64,000 nucleotides of DNA from GM7GCV1 sp965221105 (GTDB taxonomy: Bacteria; Pseudomonadota; Gammaproteobacteria; Pseudomonadales; GM7GCV1): contig OZ244871.1 in assembly GCA_965221105.1 (NCBI GenBank), forward strand, positions 2,542,001 through 2,606,000. Direction: 5' to 3'. Positions 25,222 through 34,562 of the stretch are shown here, piece after piece. Under the pieces are notes generated by a model. It worked only from the letters and a program-made list of their open reading frames with translations, did not search any database and was not told where the DNA came from. Each line of letters opens with the position of its first letter. The stretch's first letter is position 1. The translations under genes and the position numbers were made by a program.

Positions 25222-27255
25222 TCAGGATACACGCATGCCGGGCCATGCGCCCGTGTCTACATCAAGTAAATAGACCTCGTCTCCCCCTGCGGCACACAGC
25301 AGCATGCCCTCGGATACGCCAAAGCGCATCTTGCGGGGCTTGAGGTTGGCGACCATGACCGTAAGGCGGCCCTCGAGTTCACCCGGTTGGTAATTGGATT
25401 TGATACCGGAAAAAACCGTGCAGACCCTCTCACCCAGATCCAGCTTGAGGGCCAGCAGCTTGTCAGCTCCGTCGACCTGGCGTGCCTCAAGTATGCGGGC
25501 CACGCGCAAGTCGACTCTGGCAAAATCCTGATAGTCGATCACTGGCACTGTTGTTTCCCCGGTGTCCGCATCTGGGCTGTCGTCGCGACTGCCCTGTGAG
25601 CCCTGATCCAGTGATGCCGTGCTGGCCTCGACTACCCTGGTGATGGACTCGGTTTCGATGCGCCGCATGAGTGGTCTAAATTCATTGATGCCGTGATCAA
25701 GCAGCGGTTCTATCGGGCTCCTCCAGGTCATCGGATCGTTGAGAAAATCAGCACTTTTGCGCGCTGTCTCAGGCAGCACCGGGCTGAGATAGATCATGAT
25801 CGCCCGGAACAGATTGATCCCCATGCTGCAAATGCTGATCGTCTCCTGCCTGCGGCTCTCGTCCTTGGCCAGTTTCCAGGGTTCCAGGGCAGTTATGTAC
25901 TCGTTGGCCTGATCGGCGAGAGCCATGGCTTTCCGAATGGCCTTTGCATAGGCCCGTTGTTCGTAGTGTTCAGCGATCTGCTCGCCAGCGCCCACGACCG
26001 ATTGCCAGAGCTCGGCCTCCGCCAGCTCGCTAGCGAGCTGGCGGTCATTAAGCTTGCAGATAAAGCCCGCACAGCGGCTGGCAATATTGATAACCTTGCC
26101 CACCAGGTCGGAATTGACGCGGGCAATGAAGTCCTCGAGGTTCAGATCGATATCCTCGACACCGTTGCCCAGCTTGCTCGCATAGTAGTAGCGCAGAGGT
26201 TCCGCAGGGATATGTTCAAGCCAGGTCGCCGCATTGATATAGGTTCCGCGGGACTTGGACATTTTGGTGCCGTTGACGGTGACAAAGCCGTGCGCAAATA
26301 TGCCGTTTGGCTTCCGGAAGCCCGCTGATTCGAGCATGGCAGGCCAAAAGAGCCCATGAAAATTGACAATATCCTTGCCGATAAAATGGTAGAGCTCGGT
26401 ATTCCCCTCAGCGTCCCGTGCCCAGAATTCGTCGAAGACGAGATTGGCCCGGTGCGCGTAGTTGGCAAAGCTGGCCATGTAGCCGATGGGTGCATCCAGC
26501 CACACGTAAAAATACTTGCCAGGTTCACCCGGTATTTCAAAGCCAAAATAGGGCTCGTCGCGGCTGATGTCCCAGGCCTGCAATCCGGTGTCCAACCACT
26601 CACTGAGCTTGTTGGAAATCTCCGGCTGCAGGCACCCTGAATTCAGCCACTCGCCGAGAAAATCCGCAAACTGTGGAAGATCGAAGAAGAAGTGCACAGA
26701 CTCACGCTCAACCGGTGTGCTGCCGGAGAGGACAGAGACCGGGTCAATCAGATCACTGGGGCTGTATGTTGCACCGCACACCTCGCAGTTGTCCCCGTAT
26801 TGGTCTGCCGTGTTGCACTTGGGGCATCTGCCCTTGATAAACCGATCAGCCAGAAACAGGCCCTTTTCCTCATCAAAGGCCTGGGTGATGCTCTTCTCAA
26901 CGACATGCCCATTGGCTTTGAGGGCATTGTAGACTTTCGCCGAGAGTGACTGGTTCTCCGGTGAATGGGTGGAGTAGTAGTTATCTACAGAAATCAGAAA
27001 GCCCTGAAAATCACGTTCGTGCAGATCCTTGATGTGATTGATGTGTTCTTCGGGCGAGAGCCCCGCTTCCTCGGCCTTGAGCATGATGGCCGTTCCGTGC
27101 GCGTCATCCGCACATACGTAATGACACTCGTGGCCGCGAGCTCGCTGGAAGCGAACCCATATATCCGTTTGCACGGCCTCGAGCATATGGCCCAAATGGA
27201 GGGGCGAGTTGGCGTAGGGCAAGGCACTGGTGACCAGAATACGGCGGTTGCTCAT
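25222..27255 (-). CDS. metG: Methionyl-tRNA synthetase
   Basis: The 677-aa class I synthetase charges tRNA-Met. It has the HIGH-type motif (SPLHLGHMLE) near residue 20, a zinc-binding domain with two CxxC pairs (CPKCNTADQYGDNCEVC), the KMSKS loop (GTKMSKSRGTYI) near residue 331, an anticodon-binding helical domain, and a C-terminal EMAP/Trbp111 tRNA-binding domain from about residue 575. The length matches the E. coli enzyme (677 aa). The ATG start gives MSNRRILVTSALPYANS, as expected. Confidence 0.97.
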   Translation of the reverse strand: MSNRRILVTSALPYANSPLHLGHMLEAVQTDIWVRFQRARGHECHYVCADDAHGTAIMLKAEEAGLSPEEHINHIKDLHERDFQGFLISVDNYYSTHSPENQSLSAKVYNALKANGHVVEKSITQAFDEEKGLFLADRFIKGRCPKCNTADQYGDNCEVCGATYSPSDLIDPVSVLSGSTPVERESVHFFFDLPQFADFLGEWLNSGCLQPEISNKLSEWLDTGLQAWDISRDEPYFGFEIPGEPGKYFYVWLDAPIGYMASFANYAHRANLVFDEFWARDAEGNTELYHFIGKDIVNFHGLFWPAMLESAGFRKPNGIFAHGFVTVNGTKMSKSRGTYINAATWLEHIPAEPLRYYYASKLGNGVEDIDLNLEDFIARVNSDLVGKVINIASRCAGFICKLNDRQLASELAEAELWQSVVGAGEQIAEHYEQRAYAKAIRKAMALADQANEYITALEPWKLAKDESRRQETISICSMGINLFRAIMIYLSPVLPETARKSADFLNDPMTWRSPIEPLLDHGINEFRPLMRRIETESITRVVEASTASLDQGSQGSRDDSPDADTGETTVPVIDYQDFARVDLRVARILEARQVDGADKLLALKLDLGERVCTVFSGIKSNYQPGELEGRLTVMVANLKPRKMRFGVSEGMLLCAAGGDEVYLLDVDTGAWPGMRVS

Positions 27256-27354
27256 TGGGTTCTATTGGCTTGATTGTTGCGATGCTTGAGTTGGAAAAGG
27301 CGCGGGATTGTACCAGTTCGCTGTCTCGAATTCTTTGGCGGAGCAGCGTCTCGG

Positions 27355-27864
27355 TCAGGTCAGCTCGATCTGTCGCAACCAGTCCTGCAGTCTTGTTTCG
27401 GTCTGGTCCGCCTGGTTCTCTTCATCCAGAGGGAGCCCCACAAAATGCTGACCGTCTTCGGTAAGCGCCCTGGAACCTGTGAACCGGTAACCTTTGGTCG
27501 GCCAGCTGCCGACCATGGTGCCACCGAGAGAACGAATTTTATGAAACAGGTACCCCAGACTGTCCTGAAACCAGCCGGGATAACCGACCTGGTCTCCCAT
27601 GCCGAAAACGGCGCAGAGTTTTCCTTCAAAATCGCATTGCTCCAGTTCATCCCAGCGATCATCCCAGTCCTCCTGAAGCTCGCCATAGTCCCAGGTGGGT
27701 GCACCGAAAATCAGCACATCGTAGTTGTGAAACAGCCTGAAATCACAGTGGTCAATGTTGTGGAGATCAGCCCGATCCTTTCCTAGGATATCCTGAATAC
27801 GCTCTGCTGCCATTTCGGTATAGCAGGTGGATGAGCCGTAGAAGATACCGATATGTGCCGTCAT
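27355..27864 (-). CDS. Flavodoxin (FldB-like)
   Basis: The 169-aa FMN protein has the phosphate-binding loop at the N-terminus (GIFYGSSTCYTEMAAE), the FMN ring-binding segments FGAPTWDYGELQEDWD and VFGMGDQVGYPGWFQD, and a C-terminal helix. These are marks of long-chain flavodoxins that shuttle low-potential electrons. It resembles the FldB/FldP group more than FldA. The start shares one base with the stop of trmL, so translation is probably coupled. Confidence 0.85.
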   Translation of the reverse strand: MTAHIGIFYGSSTCYTEMAAERIQDILGKDRADLHNIDHCDFRLFHNYDVLIFGAPTWDYGELQEDWDDRWDELEQCDFEGKLCAVFGMGDQVGYPGWFQDSLGYLFHKIRSLGGTMVGSWPTKGYRFTGSRALTEDGQHFVGLPLDEENQADQTETRLQDWLRQIELT

Positions 27865-28328
27865 CAGGTGCCTTCCTGAAAACCGGATTGTCGCCAGGCC
27901 TCATAGGTTGCCAGAGCCACGGAATTGGAAAGATTCAAACTGCGGCTGGTTGCCAGCATGGGAATGCGCAGCAGCTGCTGAGGGAGCAGTTCATCACGCA
28001 CTGATGCAGGTAGCCCGCGGGTTTCAGGTCCGAACAGCAGGCAATCAGATGCCCTGAATCTGGCATCGGTGTAGGGCCGGGATGCCTTGGTGGTAAAGGC
28101 GTAGACAGTATGGTCACTGTGATACTCGGAAAATTCGCGCCAGTTGTGCCAGCTGCGCAGGGACACGTACTCGCTGTAATCGAGACCCGCACGTCGCATG
28201 CGCTTGTCATCAAGCTCGAATCCCAATGGTTCAATCAGGTGAAGATTGCAGCCGGTGTTTGCTGCCAGCCGGATGATGTTGCCTGTGTTGTGAGGAATTT
28301 CCGGCTCAAACAGAACGATGTTGAACAT
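27864..28328 (-). CDS. trmL: tRNA (cytidine/uridine-34-2'-O)-methyltransferase
   Basis: The 154-aa SPOUT methyltransferase modifies the wobble base of tRNA-Leu isoacceptors. Family hallmarks are the N-terminal MFNIVLFEPEIPHNTGNI, the LLFGPETRGLP knot loop, and the C-terminal MLATSRSLNLSNSVALATYE motif. It lies between the gcvR-like gene and the flavodoxin gene with one-base overlaps on both sides. Confidence 0.93.
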   Translation of the reverse strand: MFNIVLFEPEIPHNTGNIIRLAANTGCNLHLIEPLGFELDDKRMRRAGLDYSEYVSLRSWHNWREFSEYHSDHTVYAFTTKASRPYTDARFRASDCLLFGPETRGLPASVRDELLPQQLLRIPMLATSRSLNLSNSVALATYEAWRQSGFQEGT

Positions 28329-28843
28329 CAGTCAGAGGAGTTGAATTCGGGCATCAAATCTTCAGCCAGGCCTTCGAGTTCAGCGGCCAGATCTTCGTCC
28401 GAAAGCTGTTGTGGGATACTGAGTCTGGCTTCAGCCCTGAATAACACCTCATTGGACATGGGCGCTGGCTCACAACTGGTCGTCAATTCCTCAACATTGA
28501 CATTCAGACGTGCCAGAAGTGAACTGATTTCTCTGAGGATGCCTGGGCGGTCGTTGGCGACGAGTTGAATGGAGCGGGTCCGGTAAATGCCGGAGCGACC
28601 GGGTTGCACCCGGGTAAGGCGAACCGATAAGCCGGCAGTTTTCAGCTGCATAACCCGATGCTCAAAATCAGTCGCATGGTCATCGGGAATTGACGTCAGT
28701 ACCATGCCAGCGAATTTGCCCTGAAGATTGGCCAGGCGACTTTCTTCCCAGTTTCCAAGGTGCGCCTGAATGACATCCGCCAAGCTCTCGACAAGCCCCG
28801 GACGGTCATCGCCGATAATGGTGAGAATGTATTTGTGCGGCAT
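28328..28843 (-). CDS. gcvR: Glycine cleavage regulator-like double ACT protein
   Basis: The 171-aa product has two tandem ACT domains, each opening with a ligand-binding turn (IIGDDRPGLVESLADV in the first; LVANDRPGILREISSLL in the second). This is the architecture of GcvR, which in E. coli represses the glycine cleavage operon by binding GcvA. No gcv genes are in the window, so the regulatory target is not shown. It is the first gene of the gcvR-trmL-flavodoxin cluster. Confidence 0.78.
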   Translation of the reverse strand: MPHKYILTIIGDDRPGLVESLADVIQAHLGNWEESRLANLQGKFAGMVLTSIPDDHATDFEHRVMQLKTAGLSVRLTRVQPGRSGIYRTRSIQLVANDRPGILREISSLLARLNVNVEELTTSCEPAPMSNEVLFRAEARLSIPQQLSDEDLAAELEGLAEDLMPEFNSSD

Positions 28844-28967
28844 GATGGCAACCCGGAGTTATTGACTGCTATTCTGGAGTGGAAGTTGGCGGTATTATTG
28901 TTCAGGGGGACTGGAAAACCAATGGGTGAATGGTCTCAGCCCAGACATTGATGAGCCTGAAAAAAAC

Positions 28968-29198
28968 ATGACAGAAATACCCCTTTCCACCTTGGGACGA
29001 GAAGTGCTCTATGAACTGGTCAAGGAGATCGTAACACGTGATGGAACTGATTATGGAGCGGTTGAACTCACCACCGAGCAAAAAATTACCCAGGCCCTGT
29101 CGGCTCTGGAGAACGGCAAGGCACGCATTGTGTGGAACCATGAAACGAACACGGCCTCGCTGGAAGATGGCAGAGCCAATGTTTCAGATTCTGGCTGA
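28968..29198 (+). CDS. YheU-like small protein (UPF0270)
   Basis: The 76-aa product resembles E. coli YheU: MTEIPLSTLGREVLYELV is followed by a conserved REGTDYG-like segment (RDGTDYGAVELTTEQKI) and a LENGKARIVW motif. Its function is unknown. I start it at the ATG at 28968, which gives the family length; an upstream in-frame GTG at 28926 would add 14 unconserved residues. The ribosome binding site is weak. Confidence 0.75.
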   Translation: MTEIPLSTLGREVLYELVKEIVTRDGTDYGAVELTTEQKITQALSALENGKARIVWNHETNTASLEDGRANVSDSG

Positions 29199-29391
29199 GG
29201 CCCAGCTGTCCTGAGCAGGGACATGGTTTCGGGATCTTTTTCCTTAAGTCTGCTGTCAGCGCCTGGCGAAAAGAAACACTGGACGGGTTCACCGCATCTG
29301 GCAGGGTAGAGGCATGGATCACCGGGCAGCACATGCTGCTTCCGCATTCGGGAAATTGCTTTGGGACAGGAGGTACGCAACCCCTTGATTC

Positions 29392-30459
29392 ATGCGCATA
29401 TTGGTAGATGAGGACATCCCTTGTGCAGATCAAACTTTCGGTCAGCATGGTCAGGTTGACAGGTTTCGGGGGCGCGATCTGCGCCCGTCCGATCTGAGGT
29501 CTGTCAAGGCATTGATTACCCGTTCGGTTACCAGGGTCGATGCTGAACTGCTCAGTGACCACAGTCCGGAATTTATAGGCACCTGTACCGCAGGAATAGA
29601 CCATCTCGATGCAGAAACACTGGAAGCGCATGGCATTTCCTGGGCCTTCGCGCCGGGCAGCAATGCGCAATCGGTTGTGGATTATGTGTTTGCTGCCACA
29701 GTTGCCTTGCGGGGAGACTGGCTTCCCCAGTCTGCCGGAGTCGTCGGCTGTGGGAACATAGGTGGCCGGCTGCGGGCAACACTATGCGCCCTGGGCGTCA
29801 GGGTTCATGTCCACGATCCTTTTCTCCAGCCGGAAAGCGTGAGCGGACTGACGTCGCTGGAAGAAGTCTTCGCCTCCGAACTGGTGTGCCTGCATACCCC
29901 CTATACGACTGATGGTCAGCACCCGACTTCCGGAATGGTTGATGCCAGTCTGCTCCAGCTCCTGCCCAGGCAGGCCGTGCTGATAAATGCCGGTCGGGGT
30001 GGGGTCGTGCAGGAGATGGCGCTGCAACAATTCCTGGCATACCGGCCTGATGTCGATGTGGTCATGGATGTCTGGGCTGGTGAGCCTGCGATCAACGCTG
30101 ACCTCATGGAATCGGTTGCGATTGCGACGCCCCACATTGCCGGTTATTCAAGCGAGGGCAGGCGCCGTGCAACTGAACAAGTATACGCAGCGTTCTGTGA
30201 CTGTTTTGGGTTCACTCCGGTTCAGGTCGAGTGCACACGGCCGCCGGCTTCTGTGACGGACGACTTGGGCTATGTCCAGAAAATTCTGGCGGTGTACGAT
30301 CCCAGAGTCGATAGTGGCCGGATGCGAACCGCCTATCACAGGGCATCCAGAGTGCAGCAGGTTTCCGGAAGCTGGTTCGACAGTCTGAGGCGAGACTACC
30401 CAGGCCGCCGGGAGATCGCCAGCTTCGGCATAGAGGTAGCTGGCCTTCCACAATCCTGA
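29392..30459 (+). CDS. pdxB: Erythronate-4-phosphate dehydrogenase
   Basis: The 355-aa NAD-dependent 2-hydroxyacid dehydrogenase catalyses the second step of de novo PLP synthesis. Features are the N-terminal MRILVDEDIP, the substrate-binding TRSVTRVD and GTCTAGIDHLD, the Rossmann glycine motif GVVGCGNIGGRL, the catalytic Arg in INAGRGGVV, the Glu in VWAGEPAIN and the His in TPHIAGYS. The C-terminal extension is the PdxB dimerisation domain. It ends 607 bp before the next gene. Confidence 0.95.
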   Translation: MRILVDEDIPCADQTFGQHGQVDRFRGRDLRPSDLRSVKALITRSVTRVDAELLSDHSPEFIGTCTAGIDHLDAETLEAHGISWAFAPGSNAQSVVDYVFAATVALRGDWLPQSAGVVGCGNIGGRLRATLCALGVRVHVHDPFLQPESVSGLTSLEEVFASELVCLHTPYTTDGQHPTSGMVDASLLQLLPRQAVLINAGRGGVVQEMALQQFLAYRPDVDVVMDVWAGEPAINADLMESVAIATPHIAGYSSEGRRRATEQVYAAFCDCFGFTPVQVECTRPPASVTDDLGYVQKILAVYDPRVDSGRMRTAYHRASRVQQVSGSWFDSLRRDYPGRREIASFGIEVAGLPQS

Positions 30460-30489
30460 TTCAGTCTTCCGAACCTGACGTCAGAGGCC

Positions 30490-31030
30490 GCACATTGGCA
30501 GTATTTTCCCAGTGCGCGGCTTATTTTGGTGCTGTTTCCAATCTGAGGTATTTTTGGCCAGGCTGCCTCTTCCCCGGCATTGAGCAGCCGTATGACCTCT
30601 TTGACAGTCGGCTTGGACAGCAGTCGGAAGGGTGAGATCAGCCTTGGGTATTATGTTGATATCTGCTGTATATTTCTGGTTGACGATGTTGTCCATGTTG
30701 TTGAGTATCATTTTGACTTACGGCAGTGGTAACTGCACCCGTCTCTGGATCTGGCGCATGCTGTCAATTGATTCGGAGTAGAATCGGTGCCATGGTTTGA
30801 GCAGCAGTCCAAGAGTACTACTGTCATTTCCACGGAGAAAGGGCACGATGTGGGGGTTCAGGACTTTTGAATAGTACTGATTGGACACTGCGGCAATTTG
30901 CAGAACAGACATATTTTTGGAACACTGTGAGAGGAGTACGTATCACAATGCTCCATACCCATCCAACACCAACAGTGCGGAAGTTGTGACCCACCTTATG
31001 TGTATCCTGTCTAAATATACTCCTGCTGAT
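30490..31030 (-). pseudogene. Decayed Tc1/mariner-like (IS630 superfamily) transposase remnant
   Basis: Broken minus-strand frames in the pdxB-downstream gap carry pieces resembling the DDE domain of Tc1/mariner-type transposases. One frame has NFRTVGVGWVWSIVIRTPL (compare the family's VMVWGGI...RTPL). The neighbouring frame has VSNQYYSKVLNPHIVPFLRG (compare NAQRYRDEILRPHVVPF) and a later ESIDSMRQIQRRVQ. Frameshifts and at least one internal deletion separate them. The resemblance is from motif memory, so the call is tentative. Apart from this I see nothing in the gap. Confidence 0.35.
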
Positions 31031-31066
31031 TTTCGGGTGATCCGGCACCATTGATCGGTATCAATC

Positions 31067-32632
31067 ATGGATCGTCGCCAGCTCCCCATCGGTATACAGT
31101 CCTTCCGGAGAATCCGGGAACGGGACTGCTACTATGTCGACAAGACCCCGCTCATCCGGCGGCTCGTAGACACGGGGGATTTCTATTTCCTGTCCCGTCC
31201 TCGCCGGTTCGGCAAGAGCCTTCTGGTCGATACCCTGCGGGAACTGTTCGAGGGCAGCGAGGAACTGTTCCGGGGCCTGGACATACACGGACACTGGGAC
31301 TGGTCGGTCAGACATCCGGTGGTCAGGCTCAGCTTCGACGGGAAGTACAACGAACCGGGGGAGATTGAGGGAGACATCATCGAACAGCTGGAGAGCATAG
31401 AACGTCATCACAACCTGGCTCCTGCCCATTCGTCCGATACCGGGCCCAGACGTCTCCGGAACATTCTGGACCGCCTGCACCATGCCACCGGGCGACAGGT
31501 GGTGGTGCTGGTCGACGAGTACGACAAGCCGATCCTGGATGTGCTGGAGAACCCGGAGCTGGCGACAGCGAACCGAGACTACCTCAGGGGGTTCTACGGC
31601 ATCATCAAGGGCAGCGCTCGGGATGTCCGCTTCGTGTTCGTCACCGGGGTGAGCATGTTCTCCAAGGTGAGCCTGTTTTCAGGTCTCAACAACCTGGACA
31701 ACATCAGCCTCGACCCGGAGTTCGCCACCATCTGCGGCTACACCGACCGGGATCTGGACAGGGTATTCGCTCCGGAACTCCCCGGACTGGACCGGGACGA
31801 GATCCGGAAATGGTACAACGGCTACCACTGGCTCGGTGATGAGAAGCTCTACAATCCGTTCGACCTGTTGCTGCTGTTCAGGAAGCGGCGGTTCATGCCC
31901 CACTGGTTCGAGACCGGTTCGCCCACCTTCCTGTACCGGATGATGATGGAGAACGAGGTGAGTCCGATGGAACTGGAAAGCAGGACGACTGACGAGAAAT
32001 TGGTCTCGCAGTTCGATGTGGGTGATATTGGGATAGATGCCCTGCTGTTCCAGACAGGATACCTGACGATCACCAGAGAGAAGAGGGAGGGCTTCAAGAC
32101 GTTCTATGTCCTGGACTATCCCAATTTCGAGGTGCAGCAGAGCCTGAACCAGGGTCTGCTGGAGTATATCACCCATCGCGGGGTGGCTGCCGATGACCAG
32201 GGGAAGGAGTTAGCCCGGCTCCTCGGGGACAATGATTTCGAGGGGTTTAGAGAACAGCTCAGATCATTTCTGGCGGGGGTGCCCTATCCGTGGCATGACA
32301 GTGGAGGCCTTGGCCGCTACGAGTCCTGGTATGCAAGTATGCTGTACATGGGGTTCCGGGCCATCGGCGTCGATCTCCGGGTGGAAGATATTTCGAGCCA
32401 TGGGCGGGCGGACATGGTGGTGTTTTATTCGGGTCAGGTCTTCGTGCTGGAGTTCAAGATGGCAGAGAGCGCAGAGAGTACAGAAGACATGCTCGATTCG
32501 GCCATTGTGCAGATGCGGGATCGTGGATACGCGGAAAAATATCTGGATCGCGGAGAGTCGATCACTCTGGTTGGCTTGGCTTTCGGAGGGGACGAGCGGA
32601 ACCTTCTGGGAATACGGGCTGAAATCGGCTGA
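31067..32632 (+). CDS. AAA-ATPase-like / PD-(D/E)XK nuclease family protein
   Basis: The 521-aa protein matches the AAA-ATPase_like (PF09820) plus PD-(D/E)XK (DUF1703, PF08011) architecture. The N-terminus has IGIQSFRRIRERDCYYVDKT, a P-loop-like RPRRFGKSLLVDTL, and a Walker B-like VVVLVDEYDKPILD. The C-terminal nuclease-like core has DMVVFYSGQVFVLEFKM (D...ExK). The biological role of the family is unknown. It is intact, has a poor ribosome binding site, is GC-rich with strong codon bias unlike its neighbours, and sits between decayed mobile-element fragments. It looks horizontally acquired. Confidence 0.85.
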   Translation: MDRRQLPIGIQSFRRIRERDCYYVDKTPLIRRLVDTGDFYFLSRPRRFGKSLLVDTLRELFEGSEELFRGLDIHGHWDWSVRHPVVRLSFDGKYNEPGEIEGDIIEQLESIERHHNLAPAHSSDTGPRRLRNILDRLHHATGRQVVVLVDEYDKPILDVLENPELATANRDYLRGFYGIIKGSARDVRFVFVTGVSMFSKVSLFSGLNNLDNISLDPEFATICGYTDRDLDRVFAPELPGLDRDEIRKWYNGYHWLGDEKLYNPFDLLLLFRKRRFMPHWFETGSPTFLYRMMMENEVSPMELESRTTDEKLVSQFDVGDIGIDALLFQTGYLTITREKREGFKTFYVLDYPNFEVQQSLNQGLLEYITHRGVAADDQGKELARLLGDNDFEGFREQLRSFLAGVPYPWHDSGGLGRYESWYASMLYMGFRAIGVDLRVEDISSHGRADMVVFYSGQVFVLEFKMAESAESTEDMLDSAIVQMRDRGYAEKYLDRGESITLVGLAFGGDERNLLGIRAEIG

Positions 32633-33015
32633 TGAGGACGGCTTCACCAATCCTGACAATGAGGTATGGTGCGACCCTGCTGTCATGGAGCTCGTTCATC
32701 CAACGTCAATATCACGACATGGCACCTCTTTATGATGATGCTCTTCAAGAGGGTGGAAACCCTGTTGAGAAGGTGCTATTACGGACAGTGAAATGCTGTA
32801 AATCAGGAGTAAGATAAAGTTCATTGGACAATGCTGTCGCTTGCATATCATGCTATGCTTGATCCCGACTATTAGCGATTCCCATTCCCACTCTTCTATG
32901 AGGCATCTGCCAGCCACCGCGCAGGTCCCCGAGATCGGCTTCCGCATTGTGCTAGGGAGTGCATTCATGGAAAGTACCGATTGCGTTATCGGCAATTCCG
33001 ATGGCTACTCGTAGG

Positions 33016-33611
33016 GCATCGGTCAAGCAGATCCGATCACGCCCTTTTCCAATGCGGTCACCGCCCGGGTGATCGCCATCACGCGGTCCGGTCCAAATCG
33101 TTTTGATGTGGACCGCTACGGTCCGAAATTCCTGAACAAGGCCGACGGCACAGGCCCCATTGCCGCCAAGAATAACGGGGACATCGGCAGCAGCGGCACG
33201 GTCAGCTGGGCATCTGGCGAACGATTTAACCGATTGGCGCATCCGTCCATCTGCTGGCCCGATGACAATCTGGATACCGGCGACAGCACGGTTCAGGTCG
33301 TGATCGCCAACGGCCCCGGCTACACCGTCGATCCCGCCAAAACCAGCTGGACCTTCACCATCACGGACAATGATGACTGCAGTAATCCCGCCGCCACGCC
33401 CGGTGGGGTGGTGTACAAGATACAGGACGGGCGGACCTGTGCCTGCGCAACGGAGAGCCTGGACCGCAACGTGCGGAAGCTTGGGTCACGAGATGCGCGG
33501 CAGTCCGAGGAGACCTGGATGGACAGTCTCCGGCGACTCGGCCAGCAGTTTCACGACCCTGAATACCTGTACTGTGATGAATCTCCGTGGCAGGGGCTGC
33601 CATCCGGTTAA
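33016..33611 (+). pseudogene. Fragment of a Calx-beta-type surface protein
   Basis: An open stretch follows an in-frame stop at 33013. It encodes FDVDRYGPKFLNKADGTG and then VQVVIANGPGYTVDPAKTSW followed by TFTITDNDD. The last part is a typical Calx-beta repeat ending (beta strand plus ITDND). There is no N-terminus or signal peptide, and the sequence after about 33400 is unrelated Arg-rich coding noise. I read it as a fragment of a larger calcium-binding-repeat protein. Confidence 0.4.
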
Positions 33612-33689
33612 TCGCCAGAACGTGCGCTTGAGAGCGGCTTGCGGGCCGATCGTGTGTCTTGAGGAAGGCTGCTCGCCACGTCCATCATA

Positions 33690-33885
33690 GGCGAATGCGC
33701 CAGCGAGCGCGACACTCACCGGGCTCCATTCCAGTGTTCCGAGACTGAGTCCGCTCAACCCGGACCACATCAGGCGCACGCACTCGGTGTACATCGACCC
33801 GCCGTATCTGCACAGCGCGCGCGGATCGTCGCGGCGCGACCGACACGACTACGAGGTCGAGGCCCACTGCCGAATCTCCAGCTCC
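33690..33885 (+). pseudogene. D12-class DNA adenine methyltransferase fragment
   Basis: The plus-strand frame through 33787 reads VYIDPPYLHSARGSS followed by RRDRHDYEVEAHCRI. This contains catalytic motif IV (DPPY) and the following Tyr/His-rich segment of phage-type D12 N6-adenine methyltransferases. The N-terminal SAM-binding half is missing. The frame runs without a stop into the repeat copy at 33895-34021. Confidence 0.55.
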
Positions 33886-33894
33886 CTCCAATCC

Positions 33895-34021
33895 ATGGCC
33901 CACAAAGGCTGCAACCCGCTGATCTCCATCCAACTAGCACTCAAGGGCACCGCCGCCGAAATGATAGAGCCCCCAACACAGAAAACTCCACTCAGCCAAA
34001 AGAAGGGGAGCGAGTAGTTAC
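33895..34021 (+). repeat. Interspersed repeat copy A, end motif GCGAGTAGTTAC
   Basis: A short conserved sequence encodes a NPLISIQLALKGTAAEMI tail and ends GAGCGAGTAGTTAC at 34021. It is related to copies at 39063-39178 and 59660-59757, and this copy is the most diverged. Homology stops sharply after TAC, which looks like an element boundary. Confidence 0.7.
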
Positions 34022-34562
34022 CCGCGATGAATGTATTGCCTGCGCTGTGAGCCTGGGTAAGGCTTCTGTGCCCGTTGAGCTGCAGCTCTACAGCGGTGTA
34101 CCACAGGGTGGCGAATTCATCGCACCGCACAGCGCCATAGCACAACAGATGGTTGGAACCCGCTTGGCAGCCCTCCAGGTTATAGCTTCGGATTGGTCTG
34201 AATGTCATGCGGCAGATTTCAAGTCGAACCTGTGCCGTTGTTCTGCTGCAATTGCACACTGCGCTCACCGAAGCATGCAATGCTCTGGTTTTGCCGCCAT
34301 AGAGTTTTGTCACGAGGAGTTCATTCGCCTCAATGCCTTCAGGGTCACAATCGAAATCCAATTATAAGTGTGAGCCGTTGAAAGATGCCGGTCTGGCGGT
34401 GACCCCGCAGGGTCTGCCGCTGGGGCTGTTCAGCATGGAGATCAGGGTGCGGGTTTTATCGAGTTCTCGGACAGCTACTAAGAGACATTTGGACCGAAAG
34501 CCACGAGCGGCGATCCGATCAAGGTACTCTGCAAAATAACGCACGGCATACCTCACACGAGA
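34022..34562. pseudogene. IS4-like transposase debris
   Basis: About 540 bp without an intact gene. On the plus strand around 34384-34440 the frame reads DAGLAVTPQGLPLGLF, close to the conserved LAVTPxGLPLGL segment of IS4/Tn5-type transposases. The minus strand from 34361 carries a possible second fragment (DFDCDPEGIEANELL, VRLEICRMTFRPIRS). The two lie in opposite orientation, so the element was rearranged. Strand is left open for that reason. Confidence 0.4.
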
